Positions 23,601-34,689 of a stretch of 64,000 bases of DNA are shown here, piece by piece. Both the position numbers and the translations under genes were made by a program. How positions within the stretch are numbered: the first letter of the stretch is position 1; every line of letters starts with the position of its first letter. This stretch comes from Congeria kusceri (lineage: Eukaryota; Mollusca; Bivalvia; Myida; Dreissenidae), in assembly GCA_027627225.1 (NCBI GenBank), contig CM051034.1:17778980-17842979 (forward strand), written 5' to 3'. Under the pieces are notes generated by a model. The model did not search any database. It was given only the letters and a program-made list of their open reading frames with translations, and was not told where the DNA came from.

Positions 23601-24061
23601 ATAAAATTACATCTACCATATTCATGCTCAAAGTTTAACATATCAGACACAATGTATTCAAAGATATTCAAATTATTAATCCCCTCTGTACAACTATTGG
23701 ATGGTACATTATAGCAAAGACAAACAAACAAATCATCATTCATATTAATGCATTGACCCATTATTCTTATCCATAAACAATAGTCTTGCTCATGTTTTAA
23801 GAAAGAAACAAATTTACTAATTGATTTTTTGATATATATAATAAGACCTCCGCTATCTCTTACTGCGCGTTTATGTTTAAGTGTTCGATGTGCAATAAAA
23901 TAATCAAAGCCTTCCATGTCATAATTATACATTTCGTTCGACCAAGTTTCAGTCAGTAATATAATGTCGTTTCTATTAAATATTGTTTTTAAATCCTTTG
24001 ATTCAAGTTTATTGTATCTGCGACCAATAAGTCCTTGTATATTGAGTACACAGAAGTTCAT
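20636..24061 (-). CDS. LINE ORF2: APE endonuclease and reverse transcriptase
   Basis: 1,141 codons without interruption from the ATG at 24,061; an upstream in-frame GTG at 24,076 is less likely as a start. The endonuclease (about residues 1-270) shows the N of NIQGL, the E of LLTETW, G-D-L-N-S and S-D-H, so its catalytic set is present. The RT (about 510-830) has FVDFTKEFD (usually DFxKAFD), TRQGDCLSPFIF and YADD at residues 756-759 (21,785-21,796). The C-terminus has C-x2-C-x7-H-x4-C (CQLCNTIEDEFHFMLEC). The product would nick DNA and reverse-transcribe its own RNA at the target. It starts about 20 nt after the ORF1 stop. Confidence 0.9.
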   Translation of the reverse strand: MNFCVLNIQGLIGRRYNKLESKDLKTIFNRNDIILLTETWSNEMYNYDMEGFDYFIAHRTLKHKRAVRDSGGLIIYIKKSISKFVSFLKHEQDYCLWIRIMGQCINMNDDLFVCLCYNVPSNSCTEGINNLNIFEYIVSDMLNFEHEYGRCNFIITGDLNSRVGKLNDFVENEFLYTLDMMHEDYITDIFISRNTQDGKLLIEFCKHTGLRIMNGRIGNDKDIGNYTCVKQNGCSLVDYMLCKPELMCIFSSFLIDEPNILSDHCAIKFSLKALDINERENKGDNNIGDYENVEYRYKWNDENMYNFINELQDDNYQTNLDSLIEKLSTIECAEHLDENISGFYSDFQWVCDKFFRHNIRNRPKTESPIKKLNKWFDNECHLKRKDFFDNLNQYRDSKTLENRNILSQSRSAYKSTIRNKKYCFDKKVTSQLEGARLHNAKLYWKMLKDTCCSTKNSCSNITLSHFEQYFKAINNPDSHFYQADDDVLYFNERFLNGELQVMFNELDNEITYDDIYKACSQLNADRSGGPDYLINEFFKHGFPYISNYIVTLFNKIFNMGYFPYKWTEGYIIPMFKKGDPDFPENYRGITLLSTFGKLFTRVINNRLNTWAENYNIYSEAQAGFRRNMGTVDNIFIMSSVINHILNQNKKLYVCFVDFTKEFDLLVRGNIFYKLIQYGIRGNMMNVIRSLYSNVNSRIKHQNCLSNTFTCQLGTRQGDCLSPFIFSMYINDLEEHYILNGVNGIDVEHLKLILLLYADDIVIFALNEIELQQSLDLLHNYCTRWKLSVNVNKTKVMILRKAGRLKDSLKFLYAGNEIEIVNQFTYLGITFTTGGSFNKTFEILNGQALNALFKLKQYLIKFTDIDVRSIIDLFDKLIVPILNYGSEVWGFLKSEKLERLHLHFLKNLLGVKLSTQNDFIYGEVGRTSLYCNRMNNIIRFWLKVVTSTDRKFIKYAYKMMLNDMDLFPTKTNWALHVKIFLESMGFNQVWLFQGVCNTDAFLKVFKQRVKDCFIQNWHERLNLSSRANTYSILADFKFRTALCRLRVSSHRLAIERGRWNKPHKIPRADRKCQLCNTIEDEFHFMLECPLYYNERKVYLNKYFWKRPNIPKFIELLNTENERLSVKLATFIYKAFQLHDSTC

Positions 24062-24082
24062 GTCACTTTTCTCCACGTGCTC

Positions 24083-25523
24083 CTATCCATCGGATGACCT
24101 CTGAACTCCGTCTGGTTTTGGTGTCGATACGTCGTGGTTTTGTTTATGTCTATTTTTAGATATCAACCTCGTGCGCGGTTTCCCAAGAAGTTTATTTTCG
24201 AATGCTTGCGCTGTGTTTTGTTCTGAAGATTTAGGGGTTTTCCTTATCTGTGATCGGGACTTTCGGCTGAAGGTAGGCGACGTGGAGTTATGAAGACCCG
24301 CCTCTATCGCATTTTGCTGTATTTCATTTAAATGCACCGTTTCATTTTTCTTCTTTATGTCAGTTTTTGCATTTGTTTTTATTCGTACGTGGGTATTTCC
24401 AGTGTCACTGTTTGAACAATCGTAGTTGTTTACTTCCGAGTGGGCGTGTCTAACGGGGGCGTTGAATACATTGTCGTTTAATGTTTTGTCATCGTGTACA
24501 GTTGGGCTTGAGTAGATTGATTGCACTACTTTTTCTGGAACTCTCGCTGGGGTGTCAGCTACTGTTGACTGGCTGTATTTCGAGTTGGTTGGTTTCTGAA
24601 AGTGTATTAGTCGGTTCTGATTTAAGAGATGGTGCCAGTCCGGAAATTTGTCCTGAATCAATTTACCATGGATGTACAGCTTTGCCGGGTATTTTATTTG
24701 TACTTTGTCTCTGTTTGCTCGTGCTGTTCTTGCCTCAGTAGAATTGTACAGATCTTTGCGGGCGTTCGAAATTTCAAAGGGGTATTGCCTGTCAATACCG
24801 AAGTGAGTACCTTTTAGCCTATATGACTTTGCCAGGATCATTTCGGTGTCTTCATAGTGAAGGAACCGAGCAACAATTGGGCGTTTGGGGTCATTTCGTT
24901 TAAATGCGGGTACTCTGTGCAGCTGCCCCATTCTATGCGATCGTTCAATTGACGTGTTTTCTATCTGGATATCGAGTTCATTTTGTAAAAAAAATTAACA
25001 GCAGGTCTGTACATGAGCTGTATTCAGTGTTCTCAGACAAGCCGTAGAAAATCACATTATTTCTCATATTTCGTGCCTCGCTATCGATGGACTTGTATGC
25101 TAGGGTTTTGAGTAGCCTTTCATTCTTGTCTACTTTGTCTTGCACGTGCTCAATTTGACCTTTAACTAATGTTATGTTTTGTTTCACTTCACTGATCTCG
25201 TGCAAAAGCCCATGTTGTTTATGTTCGACATTTGACAGTGTGTCAGAGTTTTTGCTCAGTTTTTCAAATATATGAATGAGTTTATCATCAGTGCTCAACT
25301 GACTAAATGTATCACTTGACATACTTTTGGTTGAGTTACGTTTTCGTTTAGTTTTTCTACTGACCTCCTGCCAACCTTGTTGAACTTGTGAATTCGCCTC
25401 CCCACCCAGAAACCGGTTTTGTGTGTGCACAGAATAATCCACATTTTTGTCATTTTGGGCACTATTAAAATCCGTATCACTGTTGTCTTCTATGCATACA
25501 TCATCACTGTCACTATCACTCAT
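24083..25523 (-). pseudogene. LINE ORF1, one frameshift
   Basis: Two frames abut: 24,978-25,523 (acidic N-terminus, then a heptad-rich segment about residues 80-150 ending in R-N-N-V-I-F-Y-G-L) and 24,083-24,987 (IERSHRM..., then P-I-V-A-R-F, and a basic C-terminus). RNNVIFYGL and the following R-S-H-R...V-A-R-F are typical of the RNA-recognition fold of LINE ORF1 proteins after a coiled coil. The frames meet at a run of eight T's (minus strand) near 24,987-24,994, where a 1-bp slip is the likely cause. The protein would coat the element RNA. Confidence 0.8.
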
Positions 25524-25560
25524 ATTTATTTATCCAAACTCTCGTTTGCTCCTAATAGTA

Positions 25561-26317
25561 ATCGAAAAAAAGCACAATTTGAGTTCCCTCCCGATTTGTT
25601 TCACCCGCCATACATGGATCACGTGACGTATATGAGTGATGTTATATGTACAGTTTAAAACAAAAATGGATATAGTGACGACAGAAACCTGATGTCGCTG
25701 AACTCTTGGATTTGTGTCGTGTTGCAGGCTTTATTTCTGTGCGGGTACGTTACAGGCACTTAAATAAAATAAATAAATACATTTAGAATGTGACATTTAA
25801 AATCGAATCTAGGTTTGGGGACAACTTAAAGTTCACACAAACCATATGTGCTGACCAGACTTAGAAAACAAATCGCGTTTGTGGTTTACACGGTTCACAA
25901 GAGAAAAATCTTCGAGGATATATGAAAAGTAATTGAAATGAGTGTGCAAGATGCTTTCGAAGAAGTGGATCGGAGTCATCATATATCGATGTAAAACTAA
26001 AATTTGCATATTCGTTCAGTTTTGGAGTACTCGGACATTATCGTATGTTAATACTCGCAACGTCCAATACGGAAAATATTGTACGCACGCGCGTCCAATA
26101 TGGTGAAATATTGGACGGTAACGAGGAACGAATGACGACAGCTGATTGGAAGATATAAATAGCTATATAATAAAATATCAATAAGCGACAACAAAATTGA
26201 ATGTATTACCTACTGGGTATCTGAAATCTGCATTTCATCAATGACGTCATGACGTTACTTCCGGCATATCAAGTTTGAAAATAAATCCGTTTTTAAATCA
26301 TTTAACAAAAACTAAAA
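25561..26317. other. Unassigned interval
   Basis: No gene recognised. Near 26,035-26,120 there are arms (gtccaatacgg, gtccaatatgg, atattggacgg) related to the foldback at 19,418-19,581. Confidence 0.5.
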
Positions 26318-27599
26318 TTGCTACATTTACGAAAACTACTTTCAACCATGCAACACGTGCTTGCAGAATCCCGTCAGCAAAATGATAACACACATACTAT
26401 GACATACAGTGATAACAAATCCGACATTATATCGTCTTTATGCGCCACATGCAACTATAAAAAATGTAAGTGTAATTTGTTTTTTGTTAATAAGGATGAA
26501 CATCACCCTAAAGTGTCTTGCTTTAGATCGAATACTGTTAGCGTACTTACTTTAATAATGTTGAGACGTCTGTATCTCCAAAGTCTAAGTTGTATTCTCC
26601 CATAAACTCTAATATCAATCGTAAAAGAAATTATGAGCTATTTATTCCATTTACTGATACAGGCTTACATGTAATGCATCTTAATATCCAACATTTATTG
26701 CCAAAACTTGATGAAATTCGAATTATTCTTAACAAAGATAAATCTGCAGATATTGTTGGTTTTTGAAAAACTTCATTAACTGATAAAATAAATAAGAACA
26801 AATGTTCCACTTCCGTTTATAATATTGTTAGCCGTGATAGGGCTAATTCTGCGGGAGGCGGCATAATAGTGCATTTAAAATATTTCTATTCTACGTAGAC
26901 ATGATTTAGAAAGGGACGATATTGAATCCGTTTGGCTACAAATCAGTTGTTTAAAGTGCAAACCACTCTTGATTAACTATGTTTATCGTCCACCACGTAG
27001 CCCACAATCATGGATTGACTCATTCGAAATGCAGATACACGGAGCGGGCACTGAAGATATAAACTGGTACTCAGTCGGAGATTTTAATTTTCAATATTTG
27101 GGAGATAATACATTTAACAATAAAAGATGGGAAAAACTAATCAATGATTTTAATTTAAAACAATATGTAAGGGCTATGGATCGTTGGGTGAGTGACGATC
27201 CGATCCGATCTACGAGTCGGGGCTTACGATTCACATATCGAACCACGAATCAGTTGTTACAAATTGTGATAGAGGACAACACTGTCATGAAGACAAATAA
27301 CTATCACATTAAACACATTCATTTTATTTTGACATAACCAAGCAAATTAAAATGAACTATAAATAGGGCAGTCAGAACAGCATACACTTCTATTCAATTC
27401 CAATGTCTGACGGACAAGCCAGTGTTACATTGTATGTCAGTTTAGACAACACTCAACGGAGAACAAGTTTTCATTCCTGGTAAGGCTTGCATGAGTCTAC
27501 CTTTGTATATGTTACATATTATGTAAGATGGTAGTCAAATCCTAGGTTTCATCAACATTCTTCTTTAAAAAGATTAACTGGGCGACGTTTTAAGGCTCG

Positions 27600-27860
27600 A
27601 GACATGACCTCGTAGCTGTCCCTTGCAGTTCAGATGCCACATAACTTGTCTGTACTCTCTTACAAGCCTTGCCAACAATGGACAATTGGAGGCGTTCATT
27701 TTCCAGTAAGGCAATGGATCAGACTTCTATTTCAGTTTCGGCTCTGCTCGGTAATATTGCAAGTTCATTGTCGACAAGTTGCTGGTGTAAAAACGGGGGC
27801 TCGACCATGGTTACCTCAAAGTCATCATCCTCATCTAGCAGTAAGCTCAGACCTACAATG
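27600..27860 (-). pseudogene. hAT transposase C-terminal dimerisation region
   Basis: The minus strand reads VDNELAILPSR... and, after a 1-bp shift, DPLPYWKMNASNCPLLARLVREY. This matches the D-P-L-x-W/Y-W-K...F-P-x-L-A-x-L-x-x-x-Y block of the hAT C-terminal dimerisation domain. The following SERVFS-type block is not intact, although VSSLKTSP fits its end. It is separated from the core by about 400 bp containing a tRNA-like insertion. Confidence 0.65.
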
Positions 27861-28055
27861 GTGAAACAAATAAATGTATGCATTATATGAGCAAAAACGT
27901 TACGTGCGTGTTGAGAGTGTGTAATATAGATTAGATGTCTAGCATACACATTCAGAACGTATAGGATACAGCATTTATATTAAATCTATACACTATGCAT
28001 GTGTGATTATTTATTTCAATTGTTATCTTTGAAATTCATGGGTAAATCCATTACT

Positions 28056-28130
28056 GCCGCCTCGGTGTGAATCGAACCCACTACCCTTAGATTCGCAGTT
28101 CAGTGCTCAGTCAACTGAGCTAATCACGAC
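28056..28130 (-). repeat. tRNA-like sequence, probable SINE head
   Basis: The minus strand carries a box A-like TAGCTCAGTTGA and a box B-like GGGTTCGATTC at tRNA spacing, with a D-stem (GCTC/GAGC) and a nearly paired T-stem (GTGGG/CACAC). The anticodon and acceptor stems pair poorly, so a functional tRNA is unlikely. A tRNA-derived SINE fragment inserted in the hAT element fits better. Confidence 0.5.
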
Positions 28131-28525
28131 AATCACGACTTTGTGACTTGTAATTGTAGATTTCTTGTTTTGTATTTAGTGTAATGTGTTTCATAGGCTT
28201 ATGAAAAGCGAGGCTTTATAAACAAGGTACCTTTTAATATCATTGATGTAATATGCCATATAAATAAAAAAAAGAAAACTCAAACCTGATTTCGTTTCCT
28301 TTGCTGGGTGGTGAACTTGACTGAGACTTAACCTCCCGTGGCATTGGCACATAAGATTCAGAGTGGCTTGATAGAGATGGCAAAGTTTGCAAACTAGATA
28401 GTGTTGGTAGATCTGGAACCGATGGCTCTACTGTTGGTTCCACTGGTTCAGCTTTTATTTCCTGTGTGGGTAAGCTTAGCAGTTTGTCTCTAAGTCATTC
28501 CCAAAACAGCTTCAGGAGACTTGAG

Positions 28526-29480
28526 CTAGCGTTTCACTCTCGGATCAAGAGCAGTTGCCTCTTCCACAAATGGCTTATTTGAATACCTTCTTTGCAGGTC
28601 CTGGAAAATAGCCTTCTTCTCTTTTTGTTGGAAAGGATTATCATACTCCGTGGGGGAATACAATTCTTTGCATTTCTGCAGAAGTGGTGCAATAAGCCCC
28701 GCTGTCGGATACTGAGCGGCTGAAAGTGGTTCGGTAGCCTCATACAAAGGCTCCATGACTACCACGAACTTTTGAACTTCAGTGTGGTCCAAAATACTGG
28801 CCGCCTGAAGCAACTTTGCCTCATGTTGTTTCTTGATATTTTCATCGCTCAGTGTAGCAAAAACAGCAACTTGCTGTTCTGGGAACAATATTGCCATCAG
28901 ATAATTAGAGTTCCACCGGGTTCTCACATCAATAACTAGCTTATTTTTAGAGAGTTCCAACATTTCTTGATTTTTCTTTAGCAAACCGGAAGCAGTGGTG
29001 CTGATGTGCATAAAACCAACAATGGACCATATCTTCGCCAATATTTGATGCACTTCTTTTACCTCCAATGCCCTACCTAAAGCAAGGTTTAACGTTTGAA
29101 CGGAACTGCCAATGTGGATTGGTATTGCAACTGTGTGTGCAGCAATCTTTATATTGGCTGCATTGTCGGTAGTCAAAGCTGTTACTCTACGGACCCACTG
29201 AAGTTGTGCTTGACGGAGTACATTCCAAACGTATTCCCTGGTATGGGACTCTGGCAGTTCTCTTGTCTTTAACACTCGAGAACAAAGCACATTATCAGAG
29301 TTAATAAAGTTAGCAGTTATTGTCACATACAACTGAGTGGACCGACTTGTCCAGCTGTCGGTAGTCCAGACAATAGTTATGCAGTTTGCAATTCACCTTT
29401 AACACGGGCTGACACACAATCATACAGTTTGGGAATCACAGGCATGTCCCTCGGCATGGAAACGTGTAGCATGGCTCACA
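28526..29480 (-). pseudogene. hAT transposase core (ZBED-like)
   Basis: An open frame of 268 codons (28,526-29,332) includes TALTTDNAANIK, then VQTLNLALG, KLVIDVRTRWNS and TALDPRVKR. These are hallmark blocks of ZBED/hAT transposases, with the T-x-D-N-A-x-N-x-x block holding a catalytic acidic residue. Upstream to about 29,480 the same protein continues as WTTDSWTSRST and, in another frame, MPRDMPVIPKLYD, so a 1-bp frameshift lies near 29,380. The family cuts and pastes DNA through terminal inverted repeats. This copy is inactive. Confidence 0.8.
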
Positions 29481-30247
29481 CTCATGTATCATGCTCCTGA
29501 AGGTAGTGTTATCTTATGTACTGAATGGCCGCATGTCCTGTATCAGATAGCGTGCAATACCAACCTGCAATACCAAAATATTTGTTTTTAATATTTAATA
29601 CAAATATTGTTGTTAACATTTGATACATAACTTCATAAGTCTGTGATATTAAATTATAATTATATTTTATTGCAAACCTTTCTGTGATGTATTTATTGAT
29701 TCCACATATTTTAATGAAGCAATTGTAATCTGTCTTGATGTTAGTTGATGTCATATCTCGTATGTATTTATGAACTGCATGTCTTTACTAACCGTAATTC
29801 TGTGCGTCTTAGATTTGGCCAGTTTCATTTTTTTGTGCCATGAGAAAGGTATTGCTCGGAGTGGTACATGCAGGAGCACTGGAGACAGACTTTGGGTTAT
29901 AGTTGGATTCATTTGATGATGGAGACACCTTAACAGCCCCTGAAAATGCGAAACAATTTATTCAAACACTAATAACATATACTAGCAAGCCAACAAAGTA
30001 GTGGACAAAGCCGTCAAACCGTACCCTGAGCAGAAAAACTAATTAGAGAATACTAGGTTAGTGTTGAATAAAGATAAGTTTATTTAGCGAGGCTTCGAAA
30101 ACCTGAACCACGAGCCTTGGTTTGTGGTTCAAGTTTTGGTGCCGAGCAAATATTCTAAACTGGATCATAATTGTGTCTGTATTTATATAGTAAACGAAAT
30201 AAAACACACTAAATAATACTACCAAAAACAGAATGACGTCATGAAAA

Positions 30248-30481
30248 TCAACAAGATGACGCCATTAGACTGCGCGTGTTTGCTTTATTCCACAATGTGT
30301 GAATAATGAAACGAAGTTTATTCCACCGATTTGTTGTGCCACCTGTATATGCCCTTTCACCAAGACATGTTGTGCATATCGCCGTCGTATCGTCATGTTT
30401 GGATATACCGAAGTATTTCCATTCATCGGAATTAAATTTCGCTGGTGGTTTGCGGACATTGCAGTATTGATGTTCCGCCAT
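30248..30481 (-). pseudogene. BED zinc-finger exon of the hAT transposase
   Basis: Open frame of 77 codons with SDEWKYFGISKHDDTTAICTTC, then GGTTNRWNKLRFIIHTLW. This gives W-x3-F, C-x2-C and a downstream H, spaced like a BED finger; the usual second ligand pair is degraded (H-T-L-W for H-L-x-x-x-H). BED fingers bind the transposon ends. It sits about 770 bp upstream of the core in minus-strand order. Confidence 0.6.
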
Positions 30482-32790
30482 ACTTGCGCGTTTAGACGAC
30501 GTATCATGTGCATGACCTCATTGTTTTGATAGGAATTTCACATAAATGTGTTCTTATCTTTTTAAATTGATTTTGGATTACGTCACTCATTCACGTGATT
30601 GGGCAAAACTTACGTTCTTTCTTGTTGGTGACTTGAAAATTGTAGGTGTTGAAAAGCAATCGAATGTAACGCTCCCGTGCTTGTGTCACTTGTCACGTGA
30701 CTTGTGTTTACATTTTGCTATTTGGGAAAATAGGACGTGTACACATATGAAACTGCAATGTAAATGAAATTAAATTAATTTAAGACATAATATTGTTGGA
30801 TCATTTCTGGGACTCTGCATGCCAATTTTCTGGATTTGTACTGATTTTCCGGGACATGATTGTGCGTTAATTATTTTCCAGATAAGCGTTCTTATTTTGA
30901 GAGAAAATCGTTTTGGCGGGAAAAAGGGGTGTGTGTTCATGTTTTTATCCAATACAAGGCAATGCACTTTTTTCATGAAAAACGTTTTATTGTTATAAGT
31001 ACTCGCAGCAAAACAATATTCATTATATGCTTAATATCACAAAGTTATTGCACTACGAAATTTTTATACAAAATATTAAGATTTCAATGTTCTTTCACTA
31101 CAAAGTTTGTATTGCCAGTTGACACGTCTATATTTAGCAAACCACATGGTCGGTACAAGCACGCTTTCTATGCGTGGAACGTGACGTCGTTGGTACCTGC
31201 AGACATTTTGCGTTATTTTCTAGCAAAACACAGGTTTTACATGGCATAACAAAAAAATTGTTATTGACTATTTAGCCGATATTTCAAGAGAAGTAATTTA
31301 AAACACTGCCTTATTTAGGTGATAAACTAACAGTGATTATCGTGGAAATGAAGTGCCCGTTGAAAACCGGGATTATAAGTACTCTTTCGTTATCATCAGA
31401 TGCATGTATACACGTACTAATGCGTTGTATAAATGTGTATTACGCCAATCGGTCGATTTTTCTGTGGGAATGAAGCTACGAGCTAATCGGTGACTGATTG
31501 CAGCTAAATAATGCAGTGGATTAGAGTGAAAGCGTAACGAGTGCTGTTAATTGCTTGTTTATGGCACGTCGCCTTATCGGATATGCATTGCCTTGGGAAC
31601 AAATTAGGGGATTAGTGGTCTGTCAAAAATGAAACTAATATAGGTAGGCACAGTTTTTATTATTTCCGAGACATATGAACGAATTCCGGGACCGCGGGAC
31701 GGGCACAGCTTTTCCGAGACAATCCCGGGCGTTCCGAGACATATGTCATGTATTCTCAAAAGTGTTTATTTCCTGTATTAATTAACACATTTTATAGAAA
31801 TCTTTTTAAGGTAAATATAAAATTTTAAGATCGCGATTCAATGACGAGTATTGGTACTCGATTCATAGCCCAGAATCGTGAATATCCGAGTACTCGGATG
31901 CTCGCAGCAGCCCTGCTGAATATGTATAATCCACAACTAGGCTAACATAACACACATCTTCAATAATAGATCATCTATATTCAAAATGCGAAAACATTTC
32001 TGAAGTGATAATCCCAAACACAGGCATTAGTGACCACTACCCAGTAGCTTTTACTTTATGCTTCAAGGGTAAACGTTTTGTATAAATTACAACATACATT
32101 AGACAAAACTATAACTTACATATGTTTCAACAAATTTAATGAATCTGACTTTAAAAATGACTTGGCACATGCTAATCTTTTATAACTGAGACAATAAAGG
32201 ACCCTAATGAGGCATAAGAGTTATTTTGTTACATTTTAAATTCAGTTCTAAATAAGCCTGCACCTATAAAATGTAAAAGAGTTAAGAGATTACAACAACC
32301 TGGTTGGTATACTGAAGAGGTAAAGCAAGCCAGATAAGTTGTGGCGTAATGAATGAAATATTGCGATCAAAAAGGCCAAAACGGAATACTTTTTAAAGGC
32401 CATGCAAAACAAAACTATTGCAAAAATTCTCTGGAAACTATCAAATTAGCTTCGAACGAACAACAAACTTCCTCAATTTTCCCCGACAAATGGGTAATCA
32501 GAATATGTCTGGTAAACAAAAAGTAGCTTATGCATTTATTTACCACTTTGTAATCATCTCTAAAATATCAATGAGACTAAATTCAATAAGCAAGACTTTA
32601 ATGAATTAAAGAAGTATTTAGATGCTAAGCTTGATTCCAAATACTTTTCTGTACAATTTATTACTTCTTTCGAAGTGAGCACACTAATTGATCAACTTAA
32701 CTCCAACAAATCTTCTGGTATTGATGGCATAGAGCCTAAAATATTATAAAGCATGGCTTTATTGCCGCTCTTGATTAATTAAACTACAGC

Positions 32791-33279
32791 TATTTCATGA
32801 TTTAATTTTGTTTTATGATTAAAATTTGTTTTCATGATTACCCTTTTATAATGTCTCATTGCAATATGGATATGTTTGTATGCGTCTTTAATGTGTGTCT
32901 ATGAATGATAACATGTACGTGAGTGCGTGTGTGTATGACTTTTTTGTTATATTTCAACATCATTCTATATGTTTATTTTGATTACCGGTAATCGTGTTAT
33001 AATCTTATTAATTAGTTGATACTGATCATTAGAACCAAATATACGACTACAAACTTCTTATTTTAATTCCAAAAAGCGAAACGTTAAGTGATCATACCTG
33101 TTAAAACAATTACTCATATAATAATAGGCATAACCGACATGATGTATTAACGTTATGTCAATATATGCTTTCGGGGAATTTAATTGTGCAAATGTGGCTT
33201 ATTAGCTTCGTAGAAAAGAACTGGCGTCAAGAACATAATGGATTGTTAAAAATTGACAACTGAAGGCGATACTTACTAT
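32791..33279. other. Unassigned interval between LINE and Penelope elements
   Basis: AT-rich, no gene or repeat recognised. Confidence 0.4.
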
Positions 33280-34147
33280 TTCATTGTAGCTGTTTTTATA
33301 TGTTGAAATACATTTGTATTTATTAATTTTTTTTTATAGAAATGACACTTATATGTTTATCAAAATGTCGCTTATAATACTTTGATCTACATTAATTCAT
33401 TGCAATAAGTTAACATACATTACATGACAGAAACTGGAAGAAGCCCATTTAAGATATTTCTCTTCTAAAATTTAACATTGCTTTGTATTTGTTAAAAGAA
33501 GAAATAGAAATTACAGGTTAAACATCTTTTTATAATGGTCATGCGTTATTGCAGTATTTTAATCTGGTTGTTGTTTTTAAAGGTTAATTTTACGTGTGCA
33601 ATTACGACTTGAAAACATATATAGTGGCACTAATAATAATAACCCAAGGAAGTTAATAGCCATAAACGCAATATACGCTTACGAGGTGGCGATCCATTGT
33701 GACGCAACACAACGATGTTCGCGTCTGCAAATCAGTTCATCAACAGCTTGATCCATCGACATTCTAAGGTAGCGAGGATCCATCCCGACAGTCTCCGATT
33801 GATGAAGTTCCTGTCATGTCTGTCATATTCGTACTTAACTGTCAGAGTGATTCAATATAAATGTCAAAATGATAACAAGATAAATCAAATATTAATTAAG
33901 TTGCTCCTTTCCAACAATGACGCTTTATTTTTCGCGTTTCGATATAGTGTTCCGTCTATGGGAATGTTGTTTCCTACAATGTGATCAATTGTAAAAGCAA
34001 ACATGTCTTTTACACATCTACAATACTCATTTATTCATGCTAAGGGCCTTTTTGTACTATATTTACGCTTAGTATATTTGTATGTTGTATTTTTCACTAC
34101 GCGTATGTTTTTCACGTAATTTTTATAACTAATCAAATCTTCAGCAA

Positions 34148-34340
34148 ATGGAGGTAAAACAAACATATATTGATACAAATAAAACATTGTGTTCACGGTG
34201 CAGCCATCTTGAAAATAAAATTAAACACAACATTACATTTGAAGAAAGACAGGTTGTTCAATCATTATCTAAAGATAAAGACATGGTCATTAAACAGGAT
34301 AATAAAGGTGGTGGAATTGTTCTTGTGAACACGAACTTTT
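34148..34340 (+). pseudogene. Penelope RT, N-terminal segment
   Basis: The frame shows FEERQVVQSLSKDKDMVIKQ then DNKGGGIVLVN. This matches the conserved start of Penelope RTs (…L..L..D.DIVI..ADKGG.IVI). After residue 62 the frame drifts into unrelated hydrophobic sequence, so the RT core is lost. The family primes reverse transcription at a nicked target. Confidence 0.75.
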
Positions 34341-34689
34341 ACATGTTTTTTTTCATGGATTACATGATTGTAATTATTATAAGGACATTCCAAATAATAG
34401 TACTCAAACAACATTCTCTAAAATACGAACATTTCTCAAAAGCAGTAATCAGTTAACAAATGATGAAATAAATTATCTTTTGCATTTGTACTGATTCAAA
34501 ACAAAATCTGAACTTTACATCATGCCATAATAAACACACTAACATAAATAATTTGTACCATTGTCCCCAGCCACTAGCTTTATCTGAAACGACTATCAAA
34601 TCTTGAAATATCACTTTTACAAAGACCATACCCAAAAACTTCCATACTGAAAGGTAACAAAAAGCTCTTTCTATTCCACGTAATTAGTT

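Larger units (their letters stand above)
20400..25560 (-). mobile_element. Two-ORF non-LTR retrotransposon, nearly intact (LINE-1 of window)
   Basis: Minus-strand LINE with a coiled-coil/RNA-binding ORF1 and an ORF2 carrying APE-type endonuclease, reverse transcriptase and a C-terminal Cys/His cluster. The ORF2 sequence resembles that of the element at 42,770-45,757. A minus-strand AATAAA at about 20,430-20,440 marks the likely 3' end. The 5' end is near 25,560 but not exactly defined. I place it in the Jockey/CR1/L2 supergroup without assigning a clade. Only one lesion is visible, a frameshift in ORF1. Confidence 0.85.
27170..31917 (-). mobile_element. hAT (ZBED-type) DNA transposon, decayed, nested in a LINE
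   Basis: The element carries a BED-finger exon, a transposase core and a C-terminal dimerisation region, all on the minus strand. The flanks hold a near-duplicate 9-mer (caatatgta at 27,161-27,169; gaatatgta at 31,918-31,926), consistent with an 8-bp hAT target duplication. The right end includes gcagcagccctg, the complement of CAGGGCTGCTGC, a common hAT terminus; the left end begins agggctatgg. Subterminal 'cgattca' and 'actcg'-type motifs occur at both ends. It also contains a tRNA-like sequence at 28,056-28,130. Confidence 0.75.
26318..32790 (+). mobile_element. Decayed LINE split by a hAT insertion
   Basis: Left piece 26,318-27,169: a Cys-containing N-terminus (CATCNYKKCKC), then a frame with stops showing LHVMHLNIQHLLPKLDE, then GGGIIVHL, YRPPRSPQSW and a G-D-F-N block. 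These are APE endonuclease landmarks. Right piece 31,918-about 32,790: IIDHLYSKCEN, GISDHYPVAFTL, then QQPGWYTEEVKQA, then LNSNKSSGIDGIEPKIL (start of RT). The reading resumes where it broke off. Multiple stops show it is old. The RT palm and 3' end are not found. Confidence 0.75.

Noticed and set aside
28056..28130. Functional tRNA gene
   Set aside because: Acceptor and anticodon stems do not pair well; better explained as a SINE fragment.
30860..31249. Plus-strand 129-codon open frame within the hAT element
   Set aside because: No recognisable motif, opposite strand to the transposase, and a composition typical of chance AT-rich frames.
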